The translations under genes were made by a program, and so were the position numbers. Of a stretch of 64,000 bases of DNA, positions 34,920-43,397 are shown piece after piece. Under the pieces are notes generated by a model. It was not told where the DNA came from and did not search any database. It saw nothing but the letters and a program-made list of their open reading frames with translations. The stretch covers positions 124,001 to 188,000 of the forward strand of contig WOUR01000016.1 in the NCBI GenBank assembly GCA_009772935.1. The letters are read 5' to 3'. Each line of letters opens with the position of its first letter. The first letter of the stretch is position 1. The stretch is from Rhodospirillaceae bacterium. GTDB lineage: Bacteria > Pseudomonadota > Alphaproteobacteria > Reyranellales > Reyranellaceae.

Positions 34920-35735
34920 ATGGCCGAAGACACCCGCCCCCGCCGCTTCGCCGTCCTGATCGACGCCGACAATACCTCGCCGCGCATCGCTGCCGGCCTG
35001 TTCGAGGAGATCGCCAAGTTCGGTGAGGCGAGCGTGCGCCGCATCTACGGCGACTTCTCGAGCACGCGCCTCAAGTCATGGGCCGAGATCCTGCAGAAAT
35101 ACGCGATCGATCCCTACCAGCAGTTCGCCTACACGTCGGGCAAGAACGCCTCCGACATCGCGCTGGTAATCGATGCGATGGACTTGCTGCACAGCCGGCG
35201 CTTCGACGGCTTCTGCCTCGTCTCCTCCGACAGCGACTTCACAAGACTTGCATCCCGTCTGCGCGAGGAGGGGGCCGATGTCTACGGCTTCGGCGCGCAG
35301 AAGACGCCCGAAAGTTTCCGACAGGCCTGCCGCCGGTTCATCTATACTGAGAATCTGCTGCCCGAGGCCGCAGCGACCACGCCTGGCGAGGGCGTGACAC
35401 CCAATCCGCTGCAAACCGCCAGCGCCGCCGTTCCGTTCCTGACCAAGGCGATCGCGCAGATGGAGACGGAAGACGGTTGGGTGAGCCTCGGCGCGGTGGG
35501 CCAGCGCCTCGCCAACATCGCGTCGGACTTCGACCCGCGCACCTACGGCTTCCGCAAGCTGAGCGACCTGATCCGCAAGACCGGTGCCTTCGACATGGAG
35601 CAGACGGACGGTCGCACCGTGCGGATTCGCGCCAAGCCGCTCCTGCCTCCTGCAGATGGCGCGCCCGCCCGCGGCCGCGGCCGGGGACGAGGCAGAGCCG
35701 CCGCTTCCGCCGCGCCGCGCTCACAACCGGCCTAG
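34920..35735 (+). CDS. NYN-domain RNase-like protein with C-terminal LOTUS (OST-HTH) domain
   Basis: 271 residues. The N-terminal NYN/LabA-like PIN-fold domain (1-150) shows acidic catalytic positions in AVLIDADNTSP, IALVIDAMDLLHS and CLVSSDSDFTRLA. A LOTUS/OST-HTH domain (about 175-240) follows: AIAQMETEDGWVSLGAVGQRL, then YGFRKLSDLIRKTGAFDM (parts). The tail is Gly/Arg-rich (RGRGRGRGR), as in RNA-binding proteins. NYN-LOTUS proteins are predicted RNA-processing nucleases. It probably shares the upstream transcript. Confidence 0.88.
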   Translation: MAEDTRPRRFAVLIDADNTSPRIAAGLFEEIAKFGEASVRRIYGDFSSTRLKSWAEILQKYAIDPYQQFAYTSGKNASDIALVIDAMDLLHSRRFDGFCLVSSDSDFTRLASRLREEGADVYGFGAQKTPESFRQACRRFIYTENLLPEAAATTPGEGVTPNPLQTASAAVPFLTKAIAQMETEDGWVSLGAVGQRLANIASDFDPRTYGFRKLSDLIRKTGAFDMEQTDGRTVRIRAKPLLPPADGAPARGRGRGRGRAAASAAPRSQPA

Positions 35736-35850
35736 TCGCCGAAGAGTCGCAGCGCTGGGCCACTTCGCTCGTTGCTTTTGACCGGACCGCCCCCTAAGCC
35801 CGATTTGCGGCTGCCGACGCCCGCCCCTCTTCTCAAGGAAATTCATTCGT

Positions 35851-36891
35851 TTGAGCACCTCTCCGGAAGCGGCTGGCCCGCGCGCGCAGGTGGCGAAAGC
35901 CGCCCGCGCCTGGGCCCAGATCCTCTCGTGCTACCGACAGCCCAGCAGCAGCCGCAGCATTTTCGAGATCGCCGTCACGGTTGTGCCGCTGGTCGCATTG
36001 TGGACGATGGCCTGGGCGACGCTCGACATCGGCTACTGGCTGGCACTGCCACTGGCCTTCGCGGCCGGCGCCTTCATGGTCCGGCTGTTCGCCATCCAGC
36101 ACGATTGCGGGCATGGCGCCTTCTTCCGTCGGCGGGCGGTCAACGACTGGATCGGGCGCATCGCCAGCGTCCTCACGCTGACGCCTTACGAAGTGTGGCG
36201 TCGCACGCATGCGACCCATCATGCCAGCACGGGCAATCTCGACAAGCGCGGCCTGGGAGACGTCGACACGCTGACGGTCGAGGAATACCGCGCCCGCACA
36301 TTCTGGGGCCGGCTGCGCTATCGGCTCTATCGCCATCCGCTGGTCATGTTCGGCCTCGGGCCGGCCTATCTGTTCATCGTCCAGCATCGCCTGCCGATTG
36401 GGCTGATGCGCGATGGCTGGCGGCCGTGGATCAGCACCATGGCGAACAACCTGGCGATCGTTCTGGTCGCCGGGCTCCTGATCTGGCTGGTCGGCATCGA
36501 GGCCTTCCTGCTCATCCACCTGCCGGTGCTGCTGCTCTCTGCCTCGGTCGGCGTCTGGCTGTTCTTCGTCCAGCACCAGTTCGAGCACACGAAGTGGGAC
36601 AACGATCCCGACTGGAACCTGCACGAGGCCGCGCTGCACGGCAGCTCCCACTACGATCTGCCGGCCTTCCTGCGCTGGTTCACCGCCAACATCGGCATCC
36701 ATCACGTCCATCATCTCAGCAGCCGCATCCCCTACTACCGGCTGCCGCACGTGCTGCGCGACCATCCCGAACTGCGCGATGTCGGACGCTTGACCCTGAC
36801 CCAGAGCTTCCGTTGTGTGCGCCTGGTCCTGTGGGACGGGACACAGCGCCGGCTCGTCTCCTTCCGCGAGGCGCGCAAGCTCGCAGGTTAG
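35851..36891 (+). CDS. Membrane fatty acid desaturase
   Basis: A 346-residue diiron desaturase with about four hydrophobic helices and three histidine boxes: HDCGH, HATHH and HHVHH, plus the QHQFEHTKW segment. It resembles acyl-lipid delta-12/omega-3-like desaturases or related hydroxylases and would introduce a double bond into membrane fatty acids. The start appears to be TTG at 35851, with AAGGAA 12 bases upstream. The gene stands alone, with no obvious terminator in the 83 bases before the convergent gene. Confidence 0.88.
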   Translation: MSTSPEAAGPRAQVAKAARAWAQILSCYRQPSSSRSIFEIAVTVVPLVALWTMAWATLDIGYWLALPLAFAAGAFMVRLFAIQHDCGHGAFFRRRAVNDWIGRIASVLTLTPYEVWRRTHATHHASTGNLDKRGLGDVDTLTVEEYRARTFWGRLRYRLYRHPLVMFGLGPAYLFIVQHRLPIGLMRDGWRPWISTMANNLAIVLVAGLLIWLVGIEAFLLIHLPVLLLSASVGVWLFFVQHQFEHTKWDNDPDWNLHEAALHGSSHYDLPAFLRWFTANIGIHHVHHLSSRIPYYRLPHVLRDHPELRDVGRLTLTQSFRCVRLVLWDGTQRRLVSFREARKLAG

Positions 36892-36974
36892 TTGACGTTC
36901 AACGCCAGCCGCGTTCGTCTCGACGGGGTGGTTGGCAGTGCGCCTCAACGCATCCAGATCAACCTCTCTGGGCG

Positions 36975-37598
36975 TCAGCTGTTCTGCCACAGACGCGTCG
37001 TGTAGGCGCCCTCGACATTGGCATCGATCTGCGCCGCCACGGCTTCGCTCTCGCCGATGCGCGGCGCGATGATCTTGCCGAACGAGATACGGCCCGGCGC
37101 CGGCCACGCCTTCGGGTCCCACAGCTTGGCGCGGACGATCGAGCGGGCGCAGTGAAAGTAGCAATGCTTGATGCGGACGCGGGTCGCCAGCAGCGCCGGC
37201 TTGCCCAGCGAACTCAGCGAAGCCACGAGGTCGGGGTCGTCGTGGAGCTCCGCCGTGCCGGAGACGCGCAGGGTCTCCCCGGTCGCCGGGACCAGCGCGA
37301 TGATGCCGATCTCGCCGGTATCGATGATGTTGTTCAGGCCGAAGGCCAGGTTGTTGCCGACCCGCTCCGGGATCAGCAGCGTCTTCGCATCCTCGACCCG
37401 GATGAACCCCGGCTCGTCGCCCTTGGGAGAGACTTCGACGGTTCCGTCCGCCGACGTGGTGCCGAGCAGGGCGAAGGGGCAACGCTTCAGGAACTCGATC
37501 GACTGCTCGTCCAGTGCGTCGAGGATCTTGACGCGGGTGGCCGGTCGCGGCTCGGCAATGATGCGCCGCAGGTCTTCCTTCGTGCTGATGCGAGCCAT
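36975..37598 (-). CDS. FMN-dependent PPOX-type flavoprotein (MSMEG_1061-like)
   Basis: A 207-residue pyridoxamine-5'-phosphate-oxidase-fold protein. Seen are FLKRCPFALLGTTSADGTVEVSPKGDEPGF (parts), LLIPERVGNNLAFGLNNII and ETLRVSGTAEL, which form the flavin-binding split barrel. Related proteins bind FMN (or F420 in actinobacteria) and reduce small substrates. The ATG at 37598 has GGGAG upstream. It lies 91 bases downstream of the LLM monooxygenase gene on the same strand and may supply or use reduced flavin with it. Confidence 0.85.
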   Translation of the reverse strand: MARISTKEDLRRIIAEPRPATRVKILDALDEQSIEFLKRCPFALLGTTSADGTVEVSPKGDEPGFIRVEDAKTLLIPERVGNNLAFGLNNIIDTGEIGIIALVPATGETLRVSGTAELHDDPDLVASLSSLGKPALLATRVRIKHCYFHCARSIVRAKLWDPKAWPAPGRISFGKIIAPRIGESEAVAAQIDANVEGAYTTRLWQNS

Positions 37599-37689
37599 GA
37601 GACAAACTCCCTCGAGACGCGTTGGCTGCAACATCCGCCACTTGCGAACGACTTGCAACCTCGCCGAGGGTAAGGGCTCTCGCGGCGCG

Positions 37690-38745
37690 TCAGTCGAAGT
37701 GCGGCGCCACCTCGAGCATGAAGCGCTCCATTTGCTCCTTCACCATCGCATGCGGCTTCTGGCCGTAGTTGAAGTAGAGGATGACCTCGGCGACTCCGGC
37801 GGCCTCGACCTGCTTCAGGGTGTCGACGATGTGCTGCGGGCTGCCGCACAGGATCGACTTGTCGGTCAGCTTCTCCGGCCGCATGTCGCGCAGGATGTTC
37901 ACGATCTCGACGAAGTACTTGTAGGTCGGCGGCACCTTCTCGCCCGACGAGGAGGGAAAGGCCGCGATCAGCGCGTCCTGGAAATAGCGCACCAGCGCTT
38001 CCTTGCCGTAGCGCTCTTCCTCCGGCGTCGAGGCGATGTGCACGAAGTAGGAGCACATGGCCCGCCGCATCGGCCGCTTGAAGCCGGTCTCGCAGGTCTC
38101 GCGATAGACCCGCACCGCGTCGGCCAGCGAGCCGTAGACCATGGCCGCCGCGAACGGTGCATAGATCACGTTCCAGTCGTTCTTGGCCGCCAGTTCCATC
38201 GACGGCCGCGAGAAGCAGGCCACGTAGGGCCTGAGCGGGCTCTGCGCCGGCTTCGGCCGCACCTCGACGTCGTCGAATTGATAGAACCGGCCCTTGTGGG
38301 ACCACCTGCCGGGCTCGGTCCAGGCACGCCAGACGATCTCGAGCCCCTCGGCGAACAGCTCGGCGGAGTCGTCGAACGGCATCTGGAACGGATCGTATTC
38401 CTTGCGGTCGTAGCCGCGACCGGCGGCGAAATCGACCCGGCCGCCCGACAGGAGATCGAGCGTCGCCCATTCTTCGGCGACATGCAGCGGATGATGCACC
38501 GGCAGCAGGGTCACGGCCGGCGCCAGCCGCAGCTTCGTGGTGGCACCCGCCAGCTGCGCCAGAATCGCCAGCGGCGAGGCGTTGACGCCCAAAAGGTTGA
38601 AGTGATGCTCGCCGATCCAGGCCGACTTCAGCCCGACCTTTTCGGCCCACAACGCCTCGGCATAGATGTCCTTGATGAAGGACTCGGGCGAGCGTGGATT
38701 GTTCGGGTAGCGGTTGTCGGACAGCGTGAAATAGCCGAATTGCAT
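37690..38745 (-). CDS. LLM-class (luciferase-like) flavin-dependent oxidoreductase
   Basis: A 351-residue bacterial-luciferase-fold enzyme. Characteristic blocks are WAEKVGLKSAWIGEHHFN, LRLAPAVTLLPVHHPL, EEWATLDLLSGGRVDFAAGRGY and a C-terminal GSPQHIVDTLKQVEAAGV. It should use FMNH2 and oxygen (or F420-like cofactors in relatives) to oxidise a small organic compound. It follows the GntR gene by 57 bases and is probably under its control. The substrate is unknown. Confidence 0.9.
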   Translation of the reverse strand: MQFGYFTLSDNRYPNNPRSPESFIKDIYAEALWAEKVGLKSAWIGEHHFNLLGVNASPLAILAQLAGATTKLRLAPAVTLLPVHHPLHVAEEWATLDLLSGGRVDFAAGRGYDRKEYDPFQMPFDDSAELFAEGLEIVWRAWTEPGRWSHKGRFYQFDDVEVRPKPAQSPLRPYVACFSRPSMELAAKNDWNVIYAPFAAAMVYGSLADAVRVYRETCETGFKRPMRRAMCSYFVHIASTPEEERYGKEALVRYFQDALIAAFPSSSGEKVPPTYKYFVEIVNILRDMRPEKLTDKSILCGSPQHIVDTLKQVEAAGVAEVILYFNYGQKPHAMVKEQMERFMLEVAPHFD

Positions 38746-38802
38746 GGCGTTTCTCCGGACAGGATTTCATTCATTGCATCGAAGGGAGTCTTCGCTGGAC
38801 GA

Positions 38803-39531
38803 CTATTGCTTGTCGGTTTGGGCGCGCCGCTCCAGCAGCTCTGCAACATGCCGACCCAGGCGAACCAGATAGCGGCGTGTCTCATGCTCCGCTGCCGGAC
38901 CATCGCCGGCAACCACCGCCGAAACGAACGCGGCGTGCCCAGCCCTGACGAAGGACGGCAGGTCGCGATGGCCAAAGGCCACCCGGATCAGGAAGTCGCT
39001 CTGGTCCCAGAAGGATTCGGCAATCTCGACACTGCGGGGCGAGCGGGCGAGTTCATGCAGAAGTTCATATCGCCGTCGATTTCTCTGCCGCAGCTCCACG
39101 AACCGGGCGGCCGGTTCATCGGGCAGGCCTGCCGTGGAGGCCAGGGCGGTGCATCGACGCCCGAAATGCTCCGCTTCAACGGCGGATCGCCGCTCGGCGG
39201 CCAGACGGGCGATGACGCCCTCGGTCGCTCCGAAAAGCTCATAGAGGTCCTTCACCTCGGCGGGAACGGGCCGGACCACGCGGCAGCCAACCTGGGGCCG
39301 TATCTCCAGCAGGCCTTCGACCGTGAGGCGGCGGATCGCGTCGGCGACCGGCGCGCGACTGATCGACAGGACGCGACCGACCGCCTCGGACGAGATCTGG
39401 TCACCGGGATCCAGTCCCCCTCCGAGCAACAGGCCCTTCAAGTACGCATACGCAAGATCGTGGAGCCGCGGGGCGCCCTGCCACAGCGCTTCGGGCGCGT
39501 CGGGGAGAAGCACATTGTGGGATATTCGCAT
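38803..39531 (-). CDS. GntR-family (FadR/FCD) transcriptional regulator
   Basis: A 242-residue regulator with an N-terminal winged helix (about 22-90, ISSEAVGRVLSISRAPVADAIRRLTVEGLLEIRP, quoted in parts) and a C-terminal all-helical FCD ligand domain (100-230). Such proteins usually repress adjacent catabolic genes until an organic acid binds. A 16-base perfect palindrome lies 13 bases upstream of its start (39544-39559), directly between it and the divergent monooxygenase gene. It likely controls both directions, including the LLM gene. Confidence 0.9.
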   Translation of the reverse strand: MRISHNVLLPDAPEALWQGAPRLHDLAYAYLKGLLLGGGLDPGDQISSEAVGRVLSISRAPVADAIRRLTVEGLLEIRPQVGCRVVRPVPAEVKDLYELFGATEGVIARLAAERRSAVEAEHFGRRCTALASTAGLPDEPAARFVELRQRNRRRYELLHELARSPRSVEIAESFWDQSDFLIRVAFGHRDLPSFVRAGHAAFVSAVVAGDGPAAEHETRRYLVRLGRHVAELLERRAQTDKQ

Positions 39532-39543
39532 GGTTTCTATACT
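39515..39543 (+). promoter_or_regulatory. Sigma-70-type promoter for the flavin monooxygenase gene
   Basis: TTGTGG at 39515-39520 and TATACT at 39538-39543 are 17 bases apart, a good match to housekeeping promoters. The transcription start would fall near 39550, inside the palindrome at 39544-39559. The -35 box lies within the first codons of the divergent GntR gene. Confidence 0.65.
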
Positions 39544-39559
39544 AACATACTAGTATGTT
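39544..39559. promoter_or_regulatory. 16-base perfect palindrome, probable GntR operator
   Basis: AACATACTAGTATGTT is its own reverse complement. It lies immediately downstream of the TATACT box and covers the predicted start site of the plus-strand gene, as expected for repression. It is in the divergent region of a GntR/FCD regulator; binding is inferred. Confidence 0.75.
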
Positions 39560-39598
39560 TCTGAATAACAAACACTCGACGGGTCTGTGGAGGACGCC

Positions 39599-40750
39599 AT
39601 GTATGACGCGGGCAACGCGCTGAAGATCGTGGATGCTTTGAGGGACACCGAGGCCGAGTCGGAGGCCAACCGGCAGCTCAGCCCCCGCGCCGTGGAGCTG
39701 CTGCATCAGTCCGGAGTCACCCGCATCGTGGCCCCCGCCGCTTATGGCGGCTACCAACTGCCGGTCCGTGTCCTGGTGGAAGCCGAGCGGACGATCGCTC
39801 AGGGCAGCACAGCGGCCTCATGGGTCCTGATGGTGTGCGCCGCCCACACTTTCATCGCCGGCCGCCTGCCCTCGCAGGGCCAGGATGAAATCTTCGGCGG
39901 CCATCCGGGCATGCTGATTCCGGGCGTGCCGTCGCTTCGCGGCACCTGCCAGCGCGCCGATGGCGGCTACATCCTCACCGGCCGTTGGCCCTATGCCAGC
40001 GGGGCCGACCATGGTGACTGGGTCCTGGTGGGCTGCAAGGGAATCCGCAACGAAGCGGGCGCCTCCTCCCCCTCCCTGATCGTGGTGATGCCCAAGAAGG
40101 ACGCCGTCATCGACGACACCTGGTTCACCCTCGGCATGCGCGGGACCGGTTCCAAGGACATCGTCCTCGACAACGTCTACATCCCGGAGCGCTACGCGGT
40201 TCCCATGCTCGAGGCTCAGCAGGGCACCGTCCCGGGAATCGACATCCCTCTCTACCAGCTTCCGATCCGCCCGACCCTGGCGACCATGCTGCTTGGCACG
40301 ATCGTGGGCATGGCCGAGCGTGGCCTGCAGCTCTTCATCGACAAGACCCGCGGTCGACGCGACGTCTACACCGGCGCGATGAAGGCCGAGAATGCCGGCG
40401 TGCAGCGGAGGGTCGCGGAGGCGAGCGTGGAGATCTCCTGCGCCTGGGCGCTGACGCGGCGGAACTGCGATCTCCTTGAGGAGGCGATGTTGCGTGATCC
40501 GCCGATGCCCTCGGCGAAGCGGGCGGAAGTCCGCTGGAATGCGGCCTACGCCACCGAGCTGTGCCGGCGTGCCTGCAACAGGCTCTTCGAGGGCGCGGGC
40601 GCGGGCGCGGCGCACGACAGCCACGTCATGCAGGTCTTCTTTCGCGACATGAACACGGCGTCACATCACGCGATGCTCGATTTCGACGTGAACGTCGAGA
40701 TACAGGGCAAGAGCCTGCTGGGGATGCACCTCGACGACGCTTGGGTGTGA
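39599..40750 (+). CDS. Acyl-CoA-dehydrogenase-fold flavin monooxygenase (class D, HsaA/HpaB-like)
   Basis: A 383-residue protein of the acyl-CoA dehydrogenase superfamily, closest in layout to group D flavin monooxygenases. The middle-domain block TGRWPYASGADHGDWVLVG and TLGMRGTGSKDIVLDNVYIPE match HsaA-like members, and the C-terminal helical domain ends HLDDAWV. These oxygenases hydroxylate aromatic or heterocyclic compounds with FMNH2/FADH2 from a separate reductase. I chose the ATG at 39599 because TGGAGG lies five bases upstream. Its stop abuts the LysR stop at 40751. Confidence 0.82.
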   Translation: MYDAGNALKIVDALRDTEAESEANRQLSPRAVELLHQSGVTRIVAPAAYGGYQLPVRVLVEAERTIAQGSTAASWVLMVCAAHTFIAGRLPSQGQDEIFGGHPGMLIPGVPSLRGTCQRADGGYILTGRWPYASGADHGDWVLVGCKGIRNEAGASSPSLIVVMPKKDAVIDDTWFTLGMRGTGSKDIVLDNVYIPERYAVPMLEAQQGTVPGIDIPLYQLPIRPTLATMLLGTIVGMAERGLQLFIDKTRGRRDVYTGAMKAENAGVQRRVAEASVEISCAWALTRRNCDLLEEAMLRDPPMPSAKRAEVRWNAAYATELCRRACNRLFEGAGAGAAHDSHVMQVFFRDMNTASHHAMLDFDVNVEIQGKSLLGMHLDDAWV

Positions 40751-41653
40751 TCACTCCGCCTGTTGCGCCACATCGGAGAGGGAGACGATCCAGTCGCGGA
40801 ACGCCTTGATCTTGCGCCGCCGGATCGCCTCGGGCGGATAGACCAGGTAGTAGGCGAAGTCCGAGGAGCGTTTGAACTCGAAGGGCACGACCAGCCGGCC
40901 GGCCTTGAGATCGGGCTCGACCAGGGGATTGCGCCCGACCGCCACCCCCAAACCATCCATCGCCGCCTGGTAGGCCGCCAACGGAAAGTCGAAGGAGACG
41001 CCACGCGAGGCGTCGACACCCTTCACACCGGCCGCGGTCAGCCAGACCTGCCAGTCGTCGGGAAAGCTGCCGATATGGAGCAGGGTGAAGCGCTTGAGAT
41101 CGGTCGGTTTCTTCAGACCGTTCGGCCCCTTGAGCAGCGAGGGCGCGCAAACCGGCATGACGTCCTCGGCAACCAGCCGCTCGGCCATCAGGTTTGGCCA
41201 CTGGCCGCGGCCATAGCGGATGCCGATGTCGACATCCTCGCGCGAGAAATCGACCAGCCCCGTGCCGGTCGAAATGCGCACGTCGATCTCGGTGTTGGCG
41301 CGTTGAAAGCCGCCCAGCCGTGGCACCAGCCATTTCATGGCGAATGACGCAGTGGTCGTCACCGTGAGGTGGCCGCCTTTGTCCTTCTGCAGCAGTTTCT
41401 CTGTCGCCTCGTTCAGCTGGTCGAAGGCCGCACGCACCGAAGGGAGATAGGCCTGCCCCGCTTCCGACAGCAACAGCGAGCGATTGCGCCGCACGAACAA
41501 TTTTAATCCGAGTCTCTGTTCCAGTCCGCGCACCTGGTGACTGATCGCGGCCTGCGTCACGCTCAATTCCTCCGCGGCATCGGTAAAGCTCATATGGCGC
41601 GCCGCGGCCTCGAAGGCACGCAAGCCATTGAGTGGCGGCAGGGATCGTTTCAT
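40751..41653 (-). CDS. LysR-family transcriptional regulator, GcvA-like (first copy)
   Basis: A 300-residue LysR regulator. The N-terminal helix-turn-helix reads LRAFEAAARHMSFTDAAEELSVTQAAISHQVRGLE (in parts), followed by a substrate-binding domain with VRISTGTGLVDFSREDVDIGIRYGRGQWP, typical of the GcvA subgroup. It is divergent from a DUF1127 gene 116 bases away. The paralogue at 62552-63475 has the same arrangement. It probably controls that small gene; whether it also controls the convergent monooxygenase is unclear. Confidence 0.9.
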   Translation of the reverse strand: MKRSLPPLNGLRAFEAAARHMSFTDAAEELSVTQAAISHQVRGLEQRLGLKLFVRRNRSLLLSEAGQAYLPSVRAAFDQLNEATEKLLQKDKGGHLTVTTTASFAMKWLVPRLGGFQRANTEIDVRISTGTGLVDFSREDVDIGIRYGRGQWPNLMAERLVAEDVMPVCAPSLLKGPNGLKKPTDLKRFTLLHIGSFPDDWQVWLTAAGVKGVDASRGVSFDFPLAAYQAAMDGLGVAVGRNPLVEPDLKAGRLVVPFEFKRSSDFAYYLVYPPEAIRRRKIKAFRDWIVSLSDVAQQAE

Positions 41654-41769
41654 CGCACGTCCTTCACATGAGCAAATTTAATCAAAACAGGACAAAGGGT
41701 CGTTTGTAAAGGGGTGCCCCGGAGCGCACATGAGCCCCAACAGAGTTCAACCCTTTCGAGAGCAGTCCC

Positions 41770-41973
41770 ATGGCCAACATATCGCTCCACCATACGTCAC
41801 AGGCGCCGCTGGCCGGCACCTTCACCGCCTTCGGCCAGATCCTCGCCACCTGGCGCGAGCGCGCGCGGCAGCGCCGCGAGCTCGTCAACCTGGACTACCG
41901 GACGATGCGTGATCTGGGCATCAGCCCGACCGACGTCCAGTTCGAGGCGAACAAGCCCTTCTGGCGCAGCTGA
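41770..41973 (+). CDS. DUF1127 small protein (first copy)
   Basis: A 67-residue protein with the C-terminal DUF1127 motif: WRERARQRRELVNLDYRTMRDLGISPTD (parts), ending KPFWRS. The Arg-rich helix and the LxxLDxRxLRDIGI-type core are characteristic. In related alphaproteobacteria DUF1127 proteins influence RNA turnover, phosphate and carbon metabolism. It is divergent from a LysR gene and followed by a strong terminator, so it is transcribed alone. Confidence 0.88.
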   Translation: MANISLHHTSQAPLAGTFTAFGQILATWRERARQRRELVNLDYRTMRDLGISPTDVQFEANKPFWRS

Positions 41974-42035
41974 CATCCCAATCCGGAGGGGTCCCGTTTC
42001 ATACCCTGCGCGGGACCATCCCACTCCGGGGCCTG

Positions 42036-42077
42036 GCCGGCGGTCGCTCCAGCCTCCCTTGCGACCGCCGGCTTTTT
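42036..42077 (+). terminator. Rho-independent terminator after the DUF1127 gene
   Basis: A perfect 12-base-pair stem (GCCGGCGGTCGC with GCGACCGCCGGC) around a 13-base loop, followed by five T residues. It lies 62 bases after the DUF1127 stop, ends that short transcript and insulates the TPR gene downstream. Confidence 0.92.
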
Positions 42078-42126
42078 CTTTGCCGTTCTTCTTTGCCAGC
42101 CGGCACGGCTCTGCTAGAGCCGCCGC

Positions 42127-43353
42127 GTGCCGCTCAACGACCAACAGATCCAGACCCTCGGCCGCGATGCGCTTCAGCGCGCGGCGGCCGGCGATTTCGC
42201 GTCGGCCGAAGAGATGTTCGCCCGCATCGTCGCGGCGCGGCCCAACATGGGCCAGGCACTCCATCTGCTGGGCCAGGTGCGACTGAAGCTCGGCCGTTTC
42301 GCCGAAGCGCGCGAGCCGCTGGAGCGGGCCGCACAGTTCCTGCCGCGCGACGTCTCCGCTCAGACCAACCTTGCAGGCTGCCTGATGCAGCTCGGTCGGC
42401 ACGAGCAGGCGCTGGCCGCGCTCGCCAAGGCGGCGCGGCTCAAGCCGGGCGACGCTGTCATCTCCCACAACACTGGCCGCACCCTCGAAGCGCTGGGCCG
42501 GACCGAGGAAGCCGAGCGCGCCTACGATCTCGCCCTGTCGATCGACCACCGGCTGTTGCCGGCGCTGAGCGCGCGGGCGGAGCTGCTGGCCGGGCGTGGC
42601 GAATGGGCCGGCGCCCTCGCCGATCTCGAAACGGCGCTGGTGAGCCAGCCCGACGACCCGCGACTCAGGCTGCGCCGCGGCGAGCTGATGTTGCGCCAGG
42701 GCGACTGGTGGCGCGGGCTCGGCGACTACGAAGCGCGGCTCGAAATCCCTGGCGAGCGCTACACACCCGATCTGCCGCACTGGCAGGGCGAACCGCTCGA
42801 CGGCCGGCTGCTGCTCTACCCCGAACAAGCCGACATCGAGGGCGACGCCGCCCTGCGCGATACCTTGATGCTGGCGCGCGGCGTCGAGGCCGTCGTGCAG
42901 TGCAGCGCGACCCTTGCCGACTGGCTCGACGGCCCGACGATCCGTCGTGGCGAGCCGCTCGACGGTTTCGTGGCCGCCGCCCCGCTGCGCAGCCTGCCGC
43001 TGCTGCTGAACTGGACGCGCGACGCGCTGCCGCCGCCGGCCAAGCTCCGCCGTACACCCGAACCCTCTTCGCGCATCGGATGGTTCAGCGGCGGCGAGCC
43101 TCCCCCTGAACTTGCCGGGCTCGATCTGGCGCACACGCCGGAAGCGATCCAGACCTGTCGGCTCGTCATGGGCGACGACACCTGGCCCGTTCATGCCGCG
43201 GCGGCGCTCGGCATCCCGACCGTGATCCTGGTGCCTCGTATCGCAGACTGGCTCTGGGGACCGAACCTCGGAACATCGCCGTGGTATGCGTCTGCGGAAC
43301 TGATGCGCGACGATGATCGCGAAGGACTGGCGGCGCGGCTCGCCGGGTGCTGA
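42127..43353 (+). CDS. TPR-repeat protein with glycosyltransferase-like C-terminal region
   Basis: 408 residues. The N-terminal half (about 5-190) holds five to six tetratricopeptide repeats (ALHLLGQVRLKLGRFAEAREPLERA and AERAYDLALSIDH are examples). The C-terminal half resembles the tail of TPR-linked glycosyltransferase-9/41-like proteins: DLAHTPEAIQTCRLVMGDDTWPVHAAAALGIPTVILVP (parts), a heptosyltransferase-like acceptor site. The start appears to be GTG at 42127 with weak ribosome-binding context. Its role is unknown; it precedes leuC by 44 bases. Confidence 0.72.
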   Translation: MPLNDQQIQTLGRDALQRAAAGDFASAEEMFARIVAARPNMGQALHLLGQVRLKLGRFAEAREPLERAAQFLPRDVSAQTNLAGCLMQLGRHEQALAALAKAARLKPGDAVISHNTGRTLEALGRTEEAERAYDLALSIDHRLLPALSARAELLAGRGEWAGALADLETALVSQPDDPRLRLRRGELMLRQGDWWRGLGDYEARLEIPGERYTPDLPHWQGEPLDGRLLLYPEQADIEGDAALRDTLMLARGVEAVVQCSATLADWLDGPTIRRGEPLDGFVAAAPLRSLPLLLNWTRDALPPPAKLRRTPEPSSRIGWFSGGEPPPELAGLDLAHTPEAIQTCRLVMGDDTWPVHAAAALGIPTVILVPRIADWLWGPNLGTSPWYASAELMRDDDREGLAARLAGC

Positions 43354-43397
43354 TATCCGCGTCCGGCGGAAACACCCAACACCCAGAGGCCAACCCC

